A stretch of 64,000 bases of DNA from assembly GCA_964619065.1 (NCBI GenBank), contig CAZUCC010000020.1, positions 1 through 64,000 of the forward strand, in the 5' to 3' direction. The first letter of the stretch is position 1. Every line of letters starts with the position of its first letter. Source of the DNA: JANXUC01 sp964619065. GTDB lineage: Bacteria > Acidobacteriota > Terriglobia > Terriglobales > Acidobacteriaceae. Under the pieces are notes generated by a model. It searched no databases and had not been told where the DNA came from. It saw nothing but the letters and a program-made list of their open reading frames with translations. A program made the position numbers and the translations under genes. Positions 51,322 to 61,067 of this stretch are shown here, in pieces.

Positions 51322-51906
51322 ATGGCAAACTTTCGCGCCGCATGGTTTTGCTTGGTTACGCTGATGCTTGGCTTCGCGCTGCTTCCGGCTCAAACCCTAC
51401 CGGGCGCCCCGATGTCTGTCCCCCCATCGTTCCGGCCCTATGAAATTCCCGAAGGAACGACGCTTTTGATCCGCCTGGGACAGCGACTCGAAACCCAAAC
51501 TGCGCGGCCGGGACAGCGCTTCAAGGCAGCTTTGGCGCAGGATCTGATTGCTCCGAATGGAGTTGTAATTCCGCGCGGGAGCCACGTCCGTGGCCACATC
51601 AGCCGCGCGTCACAGGGCATGCATCCGCGTCTGCTGCTGAGCTTCAACGAAATTGACACGCAACATGGGTGGGCGCCCCTCATCGCATCCGTCACTAGCG
51701 TCCCCGGCGAACACGGCGTGAAAGAAAACGAGGACGGAGCCATCGAGGCAGCCTCACAATCCAAGCCACTCAGCGACGAACCACCTTCGCCTTGGTCTCG
51801 CGTCACCGGGGTAGCAAGATTTTTCTCGGATCACAGCGTCCGGTTGGAGAAGGGCACAATCGTCGAGATTCGTCTCGACCGCCCGCTGCAGATTTCCAGG
51901 CGCTGA
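51322..51906 (+). CDS. Secreted protein with a beta-barrel-like domain
   Basis: 194 residues with a signal peptide (FCLVTLMLGFALLPAQ). The mature part follows the pattern IPEGTTLLIRLGQRLETQTARPGQ ... NGVVIPRGSHVRGHISRA, which the protein encoded at 52125-52868 shares (VPAGAQVLVTLQHAITTKSAKVGD ... MLIPAGTYVQGRIS). The pattern recalls the C-terminal beta-barrel of TrbI/VirB10-type proteins, but no secretion system is here. Function unknown; 65 nt after the response regulator. Confidence 0.65.
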   Translation: MANFRAAWFCLVTLMLGFALLPAQTLPGAPMSVPPSFRPYEIPEGTTLLIRLGQRLETQTARPGQRFKAALAQDLIAPNGVVIPRGSHVRGHISRASQGMHPRLLLSFNEIDTQHGWAPLIASVTSVPGEHGVKENEDGAIEAASQSKPLSDEPPSPWSRVTGVARFFSDHSVRLEKGTIVEIRLDRPLQISRR

Positions 51907-52124
51907 ATTTTCGCTGTCCGGCCCGTTGTTCCAAGCCGGATATTCGACGAAAGGCAGGGCACGAGAACTCCTGGGCTTGTGCCTTGCTCTTTTGGGTATT
52001 TCCGTTCCCACCCGGACTCAACCAACGCTTTCCCTAAGAGTAACGCCTTTCAGCTATCTTGTTGAGAGTTGCAAAATGGCGGGCCCTTCAATCCGATTGT
52101 CATTCCGAGGTGCACCATAGGCAC

Positions 52125-52868
52125 TTACTGCGGAATCGTTCGACGGAAACCACTGTGCAGCGGTCGAGTGTTCGACATTTCCGAAATGCGATCCGCATCG
52201 AGATCGATGGGACGCTGAATGATCATCTGTATCGAGGTCCCCGATTCCAGCCGCAGATCGTTCCCACGCGAGAACAGCGCGATCGCCGTGCCCACCACGG
52301 CGCCTCCGGCCCCGCCAATGGCGGCGCCTTTGCCTCCGTTCGCTGCCGCGCCGATCAGCCCGCCAGTAGCCGCCGCACCCGCTATGGTGCCCACATCGTG
52401 AGCCTTTTGCCCATCTTGCCGGATCGTGCCCTCGCCATCTTTCATGGTTGAATGGTCCATTCCCGGCACGTTGTCCACCGCTCCCGGCAGCATCACCGTG
52501 TATCCATTCGGATAAATCAGTGTAGTGAAGTGGAAGAGAAGTTCCGCCCGTCCCTTTATCCGGCCCGGCCGTTTGATGGCGCTGATCCGCCCCTGCACAT
52601 AGGTCCCCGCGGGAATCAGCATCTGGCCATCCTGAGCGTACGGAAACGATGTGACCGCATAAACCGGATCGCCGACCTTGGCGCTCTTGGTGGTAATGGC
52701 GTGCTGGAGCGTCACCAGAACTTGTGCCCCTGCCGGGACTGAGATCTTGGCTTCCGTATTCTTAGGATGCTCGACGAGCTTCGGGTGGTCATCCTGCTGT
52801 GCCACACCCGTTGCTGCCATTGCGGAACCGAGGCCGGCGGCCAGTAAACTCTTGGTCCATGCGTACAT
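52125..52868 (-). CDS. Secreted protein with beta-barrel-like domain and glycine zipper
   Basis: 247 residues from the ATG at 52868, which has a GGAGGATTT ribosome site, giving a signal peptide (SLLAAGLGSAMAATGVAQ). Residues about 45-150 resemble the domain of the protein at 51322. Then comes a glycine-zipper stretch (GAAATGGLIGAAANGGKGAA), a motif of membrane-embedded helices in bacterial envelope proteins, and a short C-terminal part. Probably an envelope protein of unknown role. Confidence 0.65.
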   Translation of the reverse strand: MYAWTKSLLAAGLGSAMAATGVAQQDDHPKLVEHPKNTEAKISVPAGAQVLVTLQHAITTKSAKVGDPVYAVTSFPYAQDGQMLIPAGTYVQGRISAIKRPGRIKGRAELLFHFTTLIYPNGYTVMLPGAVDNVPGMDHSTMKDGEGTIRQDGQKAHDVGTIAGAAATGGLIGAAANGGKGAAIGGAGGAVVGTAIALFSRGNDLRLESGTSIQMIIQRPIDLDADRISEMSNTRPLHSGFRRTIPQ

Positions 52869-52943
52869 AAATCCTCCAGAAAAACCCAGCAATCGCTTTG
52901 CACGATTGGATGCAGCCTGCTAATTCCAGGTTGACCAGACAGT

Positions 52944-55373
52944 TTACTTATACAGCAGATACTTCTCTCGCATCTGCTGAAACGCCTCGTTCCCTTCCCG
53001 CCAGTCGGCGGCAATGCGGCGGGGGTCGGTGCCGGCGGCCAGCGCTTCGAAGGCGGCTGCGCTCACCAACAGACCCTTCATTCGTTCCAGCACAAAATCC
53101 TTCGGATAGAGCTTCTCCAACGCCGCCGCCAGCTCAATCCCTAGCTCCGGCGCGTCCAGAGCATTCCGGTCGAGCAACACCAGGTTGACCCCGTGGCAAG
53201 CCTTTCCCGCGTAATTGCTGGCGAAGGGCGTAAAGGTCACCGGTACGAACCGCACCCCGGCGATGCCTCGCTCGTTAAGATACTGTGCCAACTCCCGCGC
53301 GTTCACCCAAGGCGCGCCGACGACCTCGAACGGCGTATCCGTACCTCGCCCCACGGAAACGTTCGTCCCTTCCACCAGTGCCACGCCGGGATAAAGCGCC
53401 GCCTCGGTCAGGTTGCGCAGGTTTGGCGAAGGATCGACCCAGGCCAGGCCCGTTTCGTCATACCAATCGCCGCGCATCCATCCCTGCATGGGAGACACGG
53501 AAAGCTGGGCATGGATGCCGCGCTCCGCGTTGAAAAGTTGCGCCAGTTCGCCCATCGTCATCCCGTGCCGTACTGGCAGGGGAAAGTAGTTGGTGAAGCT
53601 CTCGTTGCCAGCATCGGCGACGGGACCCTGCACAACGGAGCCTGTAATTGGATTGGGACGGTCTAACAACAGCACGGGAATCTCTGCCTTGGCCGCCGCT
53701 TCCAGGAAATAGCCCAATGTGGTCTCGTAGGTATAAAAGCGCACGCCGACGTTTTGCAGATCGATCACCAGAACATCCAGGTTGTGGAGCACTTCGAGCG
53801 ATGGCCGCCGCGCCACATCCGTTCCGCCGTATACGCTGAAGACAGGCGTCCCCGTGGTCGCATCTTTTGTGTCGCCGATGTTGGTTGTATCTTGTGTGCC
53901 CGCGACGCCATGTTCGGGGCTGAAAATTGCGTCGAGTGACACTCTCGGCGTATTAGCCAGAACATCGATAGTGCGGCGTCCCTGGCTATCGATGCCCGTT
54001 TGGTTAGTCAGGAGGCCCACACGCTTTTTAGGCGCATCCCCAAGAAGCAGAGAGAAATTGCTCTCCTCCAGTGTGTCGATTCCTGTTTTCACAGTGCCGT
54101 TGCGCTCGTTCACGCGGCGCGCCGCTGTCATGCTCTCGTTGTAGCCGGTAATCTTGGCCAAGCGCAGCCGTTCCTGTTCGCTCAAAGTCAGATGCAACGC
54201 TGCCGCCACGGCCGAGCCCACTTTCGTTCGCAACGCAATCGCACTGCCGCCCTTGATGTGCACGGCATTGGTCAGAAGGATGATGTAGGTGTCTGTCGTT
54301 GGGTCGATCCACAACGATGTCCCTGTAAACCCGGTATGCCCGAATGAACCCACAGGCAACAGCTCACCACGATTGCTGGAAAAAGGAGAATCGAGGTCCC
54401 AGCCAAACCCGCGGACGGCGGTGGCATTCGGAGGCTGTTGTGGAGTCGTCATCTTCTCGACGGTGATCGGCGCGAGCACCCGCCCTCCGCCCTTCAGCAG
54501 CGCCTGCGCGAACTTCGCCAGATCATCGGCGGTTGAAAATACTCCGGCATGTCCCGCCACACCCCACATGCGGCGTGCCGTCGGATCATGCACTACGCCG
54601 CGCAGCATCACGTGGTCATCGTCAAACTCCGTGGGAGCGGTCCTGGATTTCCATGCTGGAGGCGGACGATAGCGCGTGTGCGTCATCCCCAAAGGCTGGA
54701 AGACAGTCTTCGCGGCATAGGCGTCGAGCGACTCGCCGGAAACGCGTTCCACCAGCGCGCCCAGAGTAATAAAGTTGATATCGCTATAGAGGAATCGCGA
54801 TCCCGTAGGAAAGACTGGCTTCTCGGCGAAGGCCATGCGGTAGGCGGTGTCTTTGCCCTCCCACTTGGCTTGCTGCTTACCTTCGGAATCTTTGTCCGTC
54901 AGATCGAGGTCTTCACGGAGGCCGGAGTAGTGCACCAGCAACTGGCGCACCGTGATGTCGTCCTTGCCGTTCTGCGCAAACTCGGGCAGATAGCGCGCCA
55001 CCGGATCGTTGAGCTTGATCTTGCCCTGCTCGAACAGGCGCATCACACAGGTGGTGGTAGCAATCACCTTGGTCAGCGAAGCCAGATCGAAGATTGTGTC
55101 GGCAGTCATAGCTTCGCGGCGAGGTTCCAGCGCGCGCGATCCGTACGCCTTGCGATAAACCACCTTGCCGCCATGTCCCACCAGCAGCACCGCTCCCGGG
55201 ATCTTCCCGTCGTGGATGGCGTCTTGAATGATGGGATCGACAACGGAGAGTGCCCCGGAAGATACCCCCACTCTAGACTTTGATTGGGGAGAGGATTTGG
55301 ACGGAGGCTTGGTGGCTTCGCTCCCCGCGCTGGACATGCAGCCGAGAAGCAGCCCCGCCAGCACCAACACCAT
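52944..55373 (-). CDS. Lipoprotein fusing a beta-lactamase-type serine hydrolase to a NamZ (DUF1343) exo-N-acetylmuramidase
   Basis: About 809 residues from the start at 55373, which gives a lipoprotein signal with lipobox LLLGC. First domain (about residues 45-430): class C beta-lactamase/PBP-like hydrolase with SLTK, YSD and FGHTGFTGTS. Second domain (about 445-809): DUF1343/NamZ, opening GLLTNQTGIDSQGRRTIDVL and containing FSPEHGV and LLDRPNPITG. NamZ releases MurNAc from peptidoglycan ends. The fusion suggests a surface-anchored cell-wall recycling enzyme; murQ lies 8 kb away. Confidence 0.88.
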   Translation of the reverse strand: MVLVLAGLLLGCMSSAGSEATKPPSKSSPQSKSRVGVSSGALSVVDPIIQDAIHDGKIPGAVLLVGHGGKVVYRKAYGSRALEPRREAMTADTIFDLASLTKVIATTTCVMRLFEQGKIKLNDPVARYLPEFAQNGKDDITVRQLLVHYSGLREDLDLTDKDSEGKQQAKWEGKDTAYRMAFAEKPVFPTGSRFLYSDINFITLGALVERVSGESLDAYAAKTVFQPLGMTHTRYRPPPAWKSRTAPTEFDDDHVMLRGVVHDPTARRMWGVAGHAGVFSTADDLAKFAQALLKGGGRVLAPITVEKMTTPQQPPNATAVRGFGWDLDSPFSSNRGELLPVGSFGHTGFTGTSLWIDPTTDTYIILLTNAVHIKGGSAIALRTKVGSAVAAALHLTLSEQERLRLAKITGYNESMTAARRVNERNGTVKTGIDTLEESNFSLLLGDAPKKRVGLLTNQTGIDSQGRRTIDVLANTPRVSLDAIFSPEHGVAGTQDTTNIGDTKDATTGTPVFSVYGGTDVARRPSLEVLHNLDVLVIDLQNVGVRFYTYETTLGYFLEAAAKAEIPVLLLDRPNPITGSVVQGPVADAGNESFTNYFPLPVRHGMTMGELAQLFNAERGIHAQLSVSPMQGWMRGDWYDETGLAWVDPSPNLRNLTEAALYPGVALVEGTNVSVGRGTDTPFEVVGAPWVNARELAQYLNERGIAGVRFVPVTFTPFASNYAGKACHGVNLVLLDRNALDAPELGIELAAALEKLYPKDFVLERMKGLLVSAAAFEALAAGTDPRRIAADWREGNEAFQQMREKYLLYK

Positions 55374-55533
55374 AATTCTTTTTCGTTGGTTCACGCTAAG
55401 AAAGCATAGCAAGAGACAGGTCGTGGACCGTGGACCGAGTTGGTTCTGGAGCCGCCCTCGACTTGATATCGGAAGCTAAGCCTCGGTCATTCACCTGCCG
55501 GGTCACGCAAGCACCGAATCGGCGGGCGTCCAT

Positions 55534-56772
55534 TTATCCAGGCGCTTGGCCCGTGGTTGCTGTAGATGTCTGGAGAAGATTCCAGCATTCCCGGGCAATC
55601 ATCCAGTCCTCCTCGGCGTGAATCACCAGAACGCGGACGGTCGCATTGGAAGCGGAAATATCCTCGTCCGTCGACGACGAGACATTTTTCTCCGGATCGA
55701 GCTTTACGCCGAGGAACGCAAGATTGTCACATACCGCGGCGCGCACTGTGGGGGAGTTTTCACCGACTCCTGCGGTGAATACGAGAGCATCTATTCCGCC
55801 GAGCACGGCAACCATGGAACCGATTCCCGATCGCAGGCGATGGATATAAATCTCCAAAGCGAGTTTTGCCTGTTCATGGCCGCGCTTGCTGGCAGCAAGA
55901 ATTTCCCGCATGTCGCTGGAAATTCCAGATATTCCGAGCAGTCCCGACTTCTGGTTCAAGATCTCGTCCAGTTCCTGACCGGAAAGCTGCTTCTCTCGCA
56001 CTAAATAGGTAAGAATGCCCGGATCGACGGAGCCCGAGCGGGTCCCCATCATCAGACCCTCTAGCGGGGTAAAGCCCATTGTTGTATCCACGCTTTGACC
56101 GTCGCGAATTGCTGCCAAAGAGCAACCATTTCCAAGATGACAAGTTACAAATTTCAGAGAATCCAGATTCTTGCCGAGCAACTGCGCGGCACGCTGGGCG
56201 CAATATTGATGATTGATCCCATGAAATCCATAGCGGCGAATCCCTTGCACGAACCACTCGTAAGGGCCGGGGTACGTTGCCGCCGCTAAAGGCATCGTGC
56301 GATGGAAGCCGGTGTCGAAGACGGCGACCTGCGGCACTTGGCCCAACAATTTCGAAACGATCTCCATCCCTTCCAGTTCCGCCTGATTGTGGAGCGGCGC
56401 AAAAGCAGAAACGTTTTCGATCGCCGACTTGATCTCAGCGGTAACGAAGGCAGGCTCGAAACAGTGTGGACCACCGTGGACTACCCGGTGACCCGTAACA
56501 TGAATTGCAGAAGGGCCGGAAATTACTTGTGTCTCACCGCTCCACATTGTCTGGAGCAAGCGTTTGATGGCTTCACGACGAGGACCCGTAGAGATACTTT
56601 CTTCGCGGGAAACTCCGCGCGAGGTCTTGATCGAGCATGCAGCGGTATCGCCAGCCCACTCGATCTTTCCCTCCCAAATGGGGCTGGGTGGGTCGTTGGG
56701 AACAGTCTCTCCAATTTCGTAGAGGCAGCTCTTCTGGCTGCTGGAGCCGGAGTTGAGAACCAGCACCTTCAT
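55534..56772 (-). CDS. ackA: Acetate kinase
   Basis: Converts acetyl phosphate and ADP to acetate and ATP. LVLNSGSSSQKSCLYEI at the N-terminus, the active-site HRVVHGG, AVFDTGFH, GFHGINHQYCA, THCLGNG-like CHLGNGCSLAAI, TMGFTPLEGLMMGTRSG and FTAGVGENSP are all present. 412 residues, normal. The ATG shares one base with the stop of the phosphoketolase gene (TGATG), so the two are translationally coupled. Together they turn sugar phosphates into acetate and ATP. Confidence 0.95.
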   Translation of the reverse strand: MKVLVLNSGSSSQKSCLYEIGETVPNDPPSPIWEGKIEWAGDTAACSIKTSRGVSREESISTGPRREAIKRLLQTMWSGETQVISGPSAIHVTGHRVVHGGPHCFEPAFVTAEIKSAIENVSAFAPLHNQAELEGMEIVSKLLGQVPQVAVFDTGFHRTMPLAAATYPGPYEWFVQGIRRYGFHGINHQYCAQRAAQLLGKNLDSLKFVTCHLGNGCSLAAIRDGQSVDTTMGFTPLEGLMMGTRSGSVDPGILTYLVREKQLSGQELDEILNQKSGLLGISGISSDMREILAASKRGHEQAKLALEIYIHRLRSGIGSMVAVLGGIDALVFTAGVGENSPTVRAAVCDNLAFLGVKLDPEKNVSSSTDEDISASNATVRVLVIHAEEDWMIARECWNLLQTSTATTGQAPG

Positions 56773-59189
56773 CAATAAGGCCAGGTCCAGTCGCGGATTT
56801 CCGGCATGTCATCCCCATGCTCGCAAATGTATTGTCTGTGTTCGACGAGCTTGTTGCGCAGGAACTGTTTGAAGTGACCTCCGATGCTCTGCAGCCTGGG
56901 AACACGGTCCACAACATCTCCCGCCAAGTGAAAACGGTCGAGATCGTTGAGAACCGTCATATCAAACGGCGTTGTCGTCGTGCCCTCTTCTTTATAGCCA
57001 CGCACATGGAGATTGTCATGGTTGTGCCGGCGATAGGTGAGACGATGAATCAGCCAAGGATAGCCGTGATAGGCAAAGATAACCGGCTTATCCACTGTGA
57101 ATAGGGAATCGAAATCGGCATCGGAGAGACCGTGCGGATGCTCGCCTGGCGGTTGAATGGCCATGAGATCGACAACGTTCACCACGCGGATCTTGATGTC
57201 GGGGAAATGTTGTCGCAGAAGATCGACCGCCGCCAAGGTTTCTAGCGTGGGTATGTCCCCGGCGCAGGCCATCACGACATCGGGTTCGGCGCCATTATCT
57301 GTACTGGCCCATTCCCAAATGCCAATACCTGTTGTGCAGTGTTCGATGGCCGACTCCATATTGAGCCATTGCAAAGCCGGCTGCTTGCCAGCAACGATCA
57401 CATTCACATAGTGGCGGCTTCGCAGACAATGATCGGCGACCGAAAGCAGGGAATTGGCGTCGGGTGGAAGGTAAACACGAACGATGTCCGACTTCTTGTT
57501 CACAACATGATCGATAAATCCTGGATCTTGATGCGTGAATCCGTTGTGATCCTGACGCCATACGTGAGAAGTCAGCAAGTAGTTGAGCGATGCAATCGGG
57601 CGCCGCCACTCGATATGGCGCGTGACCTTCAGCCACTTGGCATGCTGATTGAACATGGAATCAATAATGTGGATAAACGCCTCGTAGCAGGAGAAAAAAC
57701 CATGCCGCCCCGTGAGCAAGTATCCTTCCAGCCAGCCTTGACACATGTGTTCACTGAGCATCTCCAGCACTCGACCGTGCTGCGAAAGATGTTCGTCCAC
57801 AGGAAGGACTGGTTCCATCCATTGCTTGTCAGTCGCCGCAAAAAGAGCCTCTAGCCGGTTGGAGGCCGTTTCATCAGGACCGAAAACGCGGAAGTTCTTT
57901 GTGTCCGCGTTGAGCTTCATCACATCGCGCAACAATCCACCGAGTACGCGCGTCGCTTCTGCGTTTTCCGTACCGGGTTTGGAAACGCTGACTGCATACT
58001 TTCGAAAGTCCGGCATAACCAGGTCGCGCAACAACAGTCCGCCATTGGCGTGCGGGTTGGCTCCCATCCTGCGATCGCCCTTGGGTGGCAATTCCGCGAG
58101 TTCGGGAATCAACTTGCCATTCTCGTCAAACAATTCCTCGGGTCGATAACTTCGTAGCCAGTCTTCGAGGATCTTCACATGTTCCGGTTTGGACTGCAGG
58201 TCCGCGACCGGCACTTGATGGGCGCGCCATGTGCCCTCAATTTGCTTGCCGTCTACAGTTTTCGGCCCCGTCCAGCCTTTCGGACTGCGCAAGATCAACA
58301 TCGGCCAAATGGGCCGCTCTGCGCCGTTTTTGCTGGCAGCGTTCTGACTGCGAGCGTTGTTTTGAATGGACTGAATTTCCTTCACGATCATGTCCAAAGT
58401 TCCGGCCATGAGCTGATGCATCTTCTCGGGTTCGTGCCCCTCGACGAAGTAGGGCTTCCAACCGTAGCCGGTGAAAAGTTGGGTGAGTTCCTCATCCTTC
58501 ATCCGGCCCAGCACGGTTGGATTCGCGATTTTGTAGCCGTTGAGATGGAGAATGGGTAGCACGGCACCGTCCCGCGCCGGATTCAGAAATTTATTGCAAT
58601 GCCAGCTGGTGGCCAGTGGTCCGGTTTCCGCTTCGCCGTCTCCCACCACGCAACAGGCAAGCAGGTCTGGATTGTCGAACACAGCGCCGCCTGCGTGCAT
58701 GATCGAGTAGCCCAATTCTCCACCTTCGTGAATGGAGCCCGGAGTTTCGGGCGCAGCGTGGCTCGGAATTCCTCCAGGGAAGGAAAATTGTTTGAATAGT
58801 TTCCGCAAACCCTCTTCGTTTTGAGGGATGTTCGGATAAACCTCGCTGTAAGTACCTTCCAAGTACGTATTCGCGACCATCCCGGGTCCACCATGGCCGG
58901 GTCCAGCAATGTAGATAGCATTCAAGTCGTATTCTCTGATCAGGCGATTGCAATGGACGTAGATGAAGTTCAGGCCAGGCGTAGTTCCAAAATGTCCCAG
59001 GAGCCGCGGCTTGATGTGCTCGATTTTCAGCGGTTCGCGCAAAAGCGGATTCGCATAGAGATAGATCTGGCCGACGGAAAGATAATTGGCCGCGCGCCAG
59101 TAGGCATCAATCTTGCGCAACTCTTCTGGGCTGAGGGGTTGAAGGGAAACACCGTACTGTGAGGAGAGTCCTGTCGCTAAAGATGTCAT
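56772..59189 (-). CDS. xfp: Phosphoketolase (xylulose-5-phosphate / fructose-6-phosphate)
   Basis: Thiamine-diphosphate enzyme that splits xylulose-5-phosphate or fructose-6-phosphate into acetyl phosphate plus an aldose phosphate. Markers: GHFGTTPGLNFIYVHCNRLI, GPGHGGPGMVANTYLEGTYS, SHAAPETPGSIHEGGELGYS, the ThDP motif GDGEAETGPLATSWHCNKFLNP, and FVTCHEA-like FSCYEAFIHIIDSM with HNGFTHQDPGFIDHV. About 805 residues, full length. GGTAGG lies before the start at 59189. First gene of the xfp-ackA pair, a bifid-shunt module. Confidence 0.95.
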   Translation of the reverse strand: MTSLATGLSSQYGVSLQPLSPEELRKIDAYWRAANYLSVGQIYLYANPLLREPLKIEHIKPRLLGHFGTTPGLNFIYVHCNRLIREYDLNAIYIAGPGHGGPGMVANTYLEGTYSEVYPNIPQNEEGLRKLFKQFSFPGGIPSHAAPETPGSIHEGGELGYSIMHAGGAVFDNPDLLACCVVGDGEAETGPLATSWHCNKFLNPARDGAVLPILHLNGYKIANPTVLGRMKDEELTQLFTGYGWKPYFVEGHEPEKMHQLMAGTLDMIVKEIQSIQNNARSQNAASKNGAERPIWPMLILRSPKGWTGPKTVDGKQIEGTWRAHQVPVADLQSKPEHVKILEDWLRSYRPEELFDENGKLIPELAELPPKGDRRMGANPHANGGLLLRDLVMPDFRKYAVSVSKPGTENAEATRVLGGLLRDVMKLNADTKNFRVFGPDETASNRLEALFAATDKQWMEPVLPVDEHLSQHGRVLEMLSEHMCQGWLEGYLLTGRHGFFSCYEAFIHIIDSMFNQHAKWLKVTRHIEWRRPIASLNYLLTSHVWRQDHNGFTHQDPGFIDHVVNKKSDIVRVYLPPDANSLLSVADHCLRSRHYVNVIVAGKQPALQWLNMESAIEHCTTGIGIWEWASTDNGAEPDVVMACAGDIPTLETLAAVDLLRQHFPDIKIRVVNVVDLMAIQPPGEHPHGLSDADFDSLFTVDKPVIFAYHGYPWLIHRLTYRRHNHDNLHVRGYKEEGTTTTPFDMTVLNDLDRFHLAGDVVDRVPRLQSIGGHFKQFLRNKLVEHRQYICEHGDDMPEIRDWTWPY

Positions 59190-59388
59190 GGAACCTACCC
59201 CCAAATCTTATTGCTGTTCATTATAGGACGCTCCATGTGGGGGCTGCGTTGAAACAGGTTAATAGAGTATGAATCGTAATTTGGCAGGAAATATGAGCGC
59301 ACCTGGCAGGCTGCGGAAAAAGCGTTCTTTCCCAAAAGATTTAGATCAGATGGCTTGATCTTCAAGCCCGAATCGAGAGCATCCGGGC

Positions 59389-59751
59389 CTATGCATTCTT
59401 CTCTGTGTCGGAGTGCTCGGCGAGGAATTGTTCCATTTTGTTTATGTCTTCCGCGCTCATGTCCGCAAACTCGATCCCATTGCCCACTTGCGGATAGCAG
59501 GTTGCGACAACACCTGTGGCACTCACCTGTTCGTTATTCAGCCAAAGCGTCATCGTCAGTTTCGTCCCAACTGGAAATGTAAACATGGTCTCAACATAGC
59601 AGCCGCCATGGCTTATTTCTTCAGTAGCTGTGCGAAAAGGAGCTGAGACTCCCTGGGCATGCATCTCGATCTGAACTCGGGTTTTGGAGCGAGGATACCG
59701 CCTTCGTTCCGGATAGTAAGGGACATCTGAATTGTGGCTCTCATCAGACAT
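59389..59751 (-). CDS. PilZ-domain protein
   Basis: 120 residues from the start at 59751 (MSDESHNSDVPYYPERRR). PilZ domain with the c-di-GMP motif RRRYPR followed by strands, then the second motif EISHGGCYVE (D/N-x-S-x-x-G type, here with Glu-Ile-Ser-His-Gly-Gly) and GTKLTMTLWL, GVVATCYPQVGNGIEF. Acts as a cyclic-di-GMP receptor in other bacteria. Single-domain and monocistronic, so the output partner is unknown. An HD-GYP regulator is encoded at 50159. Confidence 0.85.
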   Translation of the reverse strand: MSDESHNSDVPYYPERRRYPRSKTRVQIEMHAQGVSAPFRTATEEISHGGCYVETMFTFPVGTKLTMTLWLNNEQVSATGVVATCYPQVGNGIEFADMSAEDINKMEQFLAEHSDTEKNA

Positions 59752-59984
59752 CGTATTAGGCTCCGTTTCCCGTATTGTGCCATATATGTGGGGGGATCTC
59801 AGCCTTTCTTTGCATCGTTTTTGTCCCAAAACGGAACCGGATCAATGATTCCTATTTCTGAGACAGCGGAGGGTGCCGGCTTCACCGTGAGGGCGTTCCC
59901 GCCGGTGAAGAAAAATTGGATCACCGCCGATCCCTCGCTACGCTCTGGATGACCATTCGTGCAGTTTTCTGGTCTCCCGACCGT

Positions 59985-60971
59985 TTATTGCCCCTTCGGC
60001 AGTTGCAACAATAAGCCCGCACCCTGCCCAGCTTCCACACTCGGCAATTGGCCATTCCACTTATCGATGTAGGCTCTCTGGTTTTCCAGGCGCCGCAACT
60101 CCAGCAATTGCGGACTGATGGAGCTTTGGCGGATTCGGTTGGCGTCGGCCTCGCCTTGGGCGCGCGTGACTAGGGACTTGGCATCGCCTTCGGCTTCGGC
60201 GATTTTCTTGGCAGCTTCGGCCTGTGTGGTGGCCAGCTCATTCTTGGCTCGTTCCGATTCTTGAATAGCTTGCGCCTTGGCGGTGATGGCGGTAGCTATT
60301 ACGGCGGGAACGCGCGGGGCTCCGATGAATCCGAACTGCTGAACACCGACTCCGACGTTCGTCACTTTGTCCTGAATCTGCTGCTCGACCTGACGCAAAA
60401 ACTGCGCCTTCTTTTCCCCGTAGATGTCCTCCACGGTATAGGTGGACGCCACTTCGTTGAGCGAGTTTCGCACGATATCGCGCAGGATTCCATGCGTGAA
60501 CAACTCCAGGTTGTTAACGCGATACTTCACGTAGAAGTCGGGAACCTTGGCGGATTCAATGGCATAGGAAAGAGAAGTATCCACGAAGACTTCCATTCCC
60601 TCTTTGCTGTTGAACCCCATTTCTTCGTTGAGGGGATGGCCTTCGCTTATGTCCTTGGTCCATTTCACTGTCTGTACGAATGTGGGGAATTCAATGATTT
60701 GTGTGGTCAGCGGACTGAATAACACCCACCCAGTGCGGATTGGAATCTCCGAGGCGCCGCGCTGGCTTCCAGCCAGGTTGACTTCAATGCCCGTGTACCC
60801 AGCTTCGATGCGGGTCAGACTCAAAACAAAGTTGCCGATGAGCAACAGGGCAATCAATATCATCACGCCGAAAAATATGAGCCGCCCTGTCGATCGCGAG
60901 CTAAAGCTCTGTCCAAACCGGTTGAGAATTTCAGGCCGCCGGGAACCCGGCTCTTTATCGAATATCGTCAT
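59985..60971 (-). CDS. Prohibitin-like SPFH protein
   Basis: 328 residues: cytoplasmic N-terminus, one membrane helix at about 32-53 (LIFFGVMILIALLLIGNFVLSL), SPFH domain (RIEAGYTGIEVNLAGSQRGASEIPIRTGWVLFSP ... VEVFVDTSLSYAIESAKVPDFYVKYRV), and an Ala/Glu-rich coiled coil (RAKNELATTQAEAAKKIAEAEGDA). Matches bacterial prohibitin-family proteins that form membrane-bound rings and modulate FtsH-type proteases. Monocistronic; no protease gene adjacent. Confidence 0.88.
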   Translation of the reverse strand: MTIFDKEPGSRRPEILNRFGQSFSSRSTGRLIFFGVMILIALLLIGNFVLSLTRIEAGYTGIEVNLAGSQRGASEIPIRTGWVLFSPLTTQIIEFPTFVQTVKWTKDISEGHPLNEEMGFNSKEGMEVFVDTSLSYAIESAKVPDFYVKYRVNNLELFTHGILRDIVRNSLNEVASTYTVEDIYGEKKAQFLRQVEQQIQDKVTNVGVGVQQFGFIGAPRVPAVIATAITAKAQAIQESERAKNELATTQAEAAKKIAEAEGDAKSLVTRAQGEADANRIRQSSISPQLLELRRLENQRAYIDKWNGQLPSVEAGQGAGLLLQLPKGQ

Positions 60972-61067
60972 AGCTTCCTCTCAATGGCAGGAATGATTCC
61001 AAGAATCCTACAGGAACCAACTTAGGAGCGACGGAAAATAGGCGCAATGGTGCCGCGCAACAGACGA

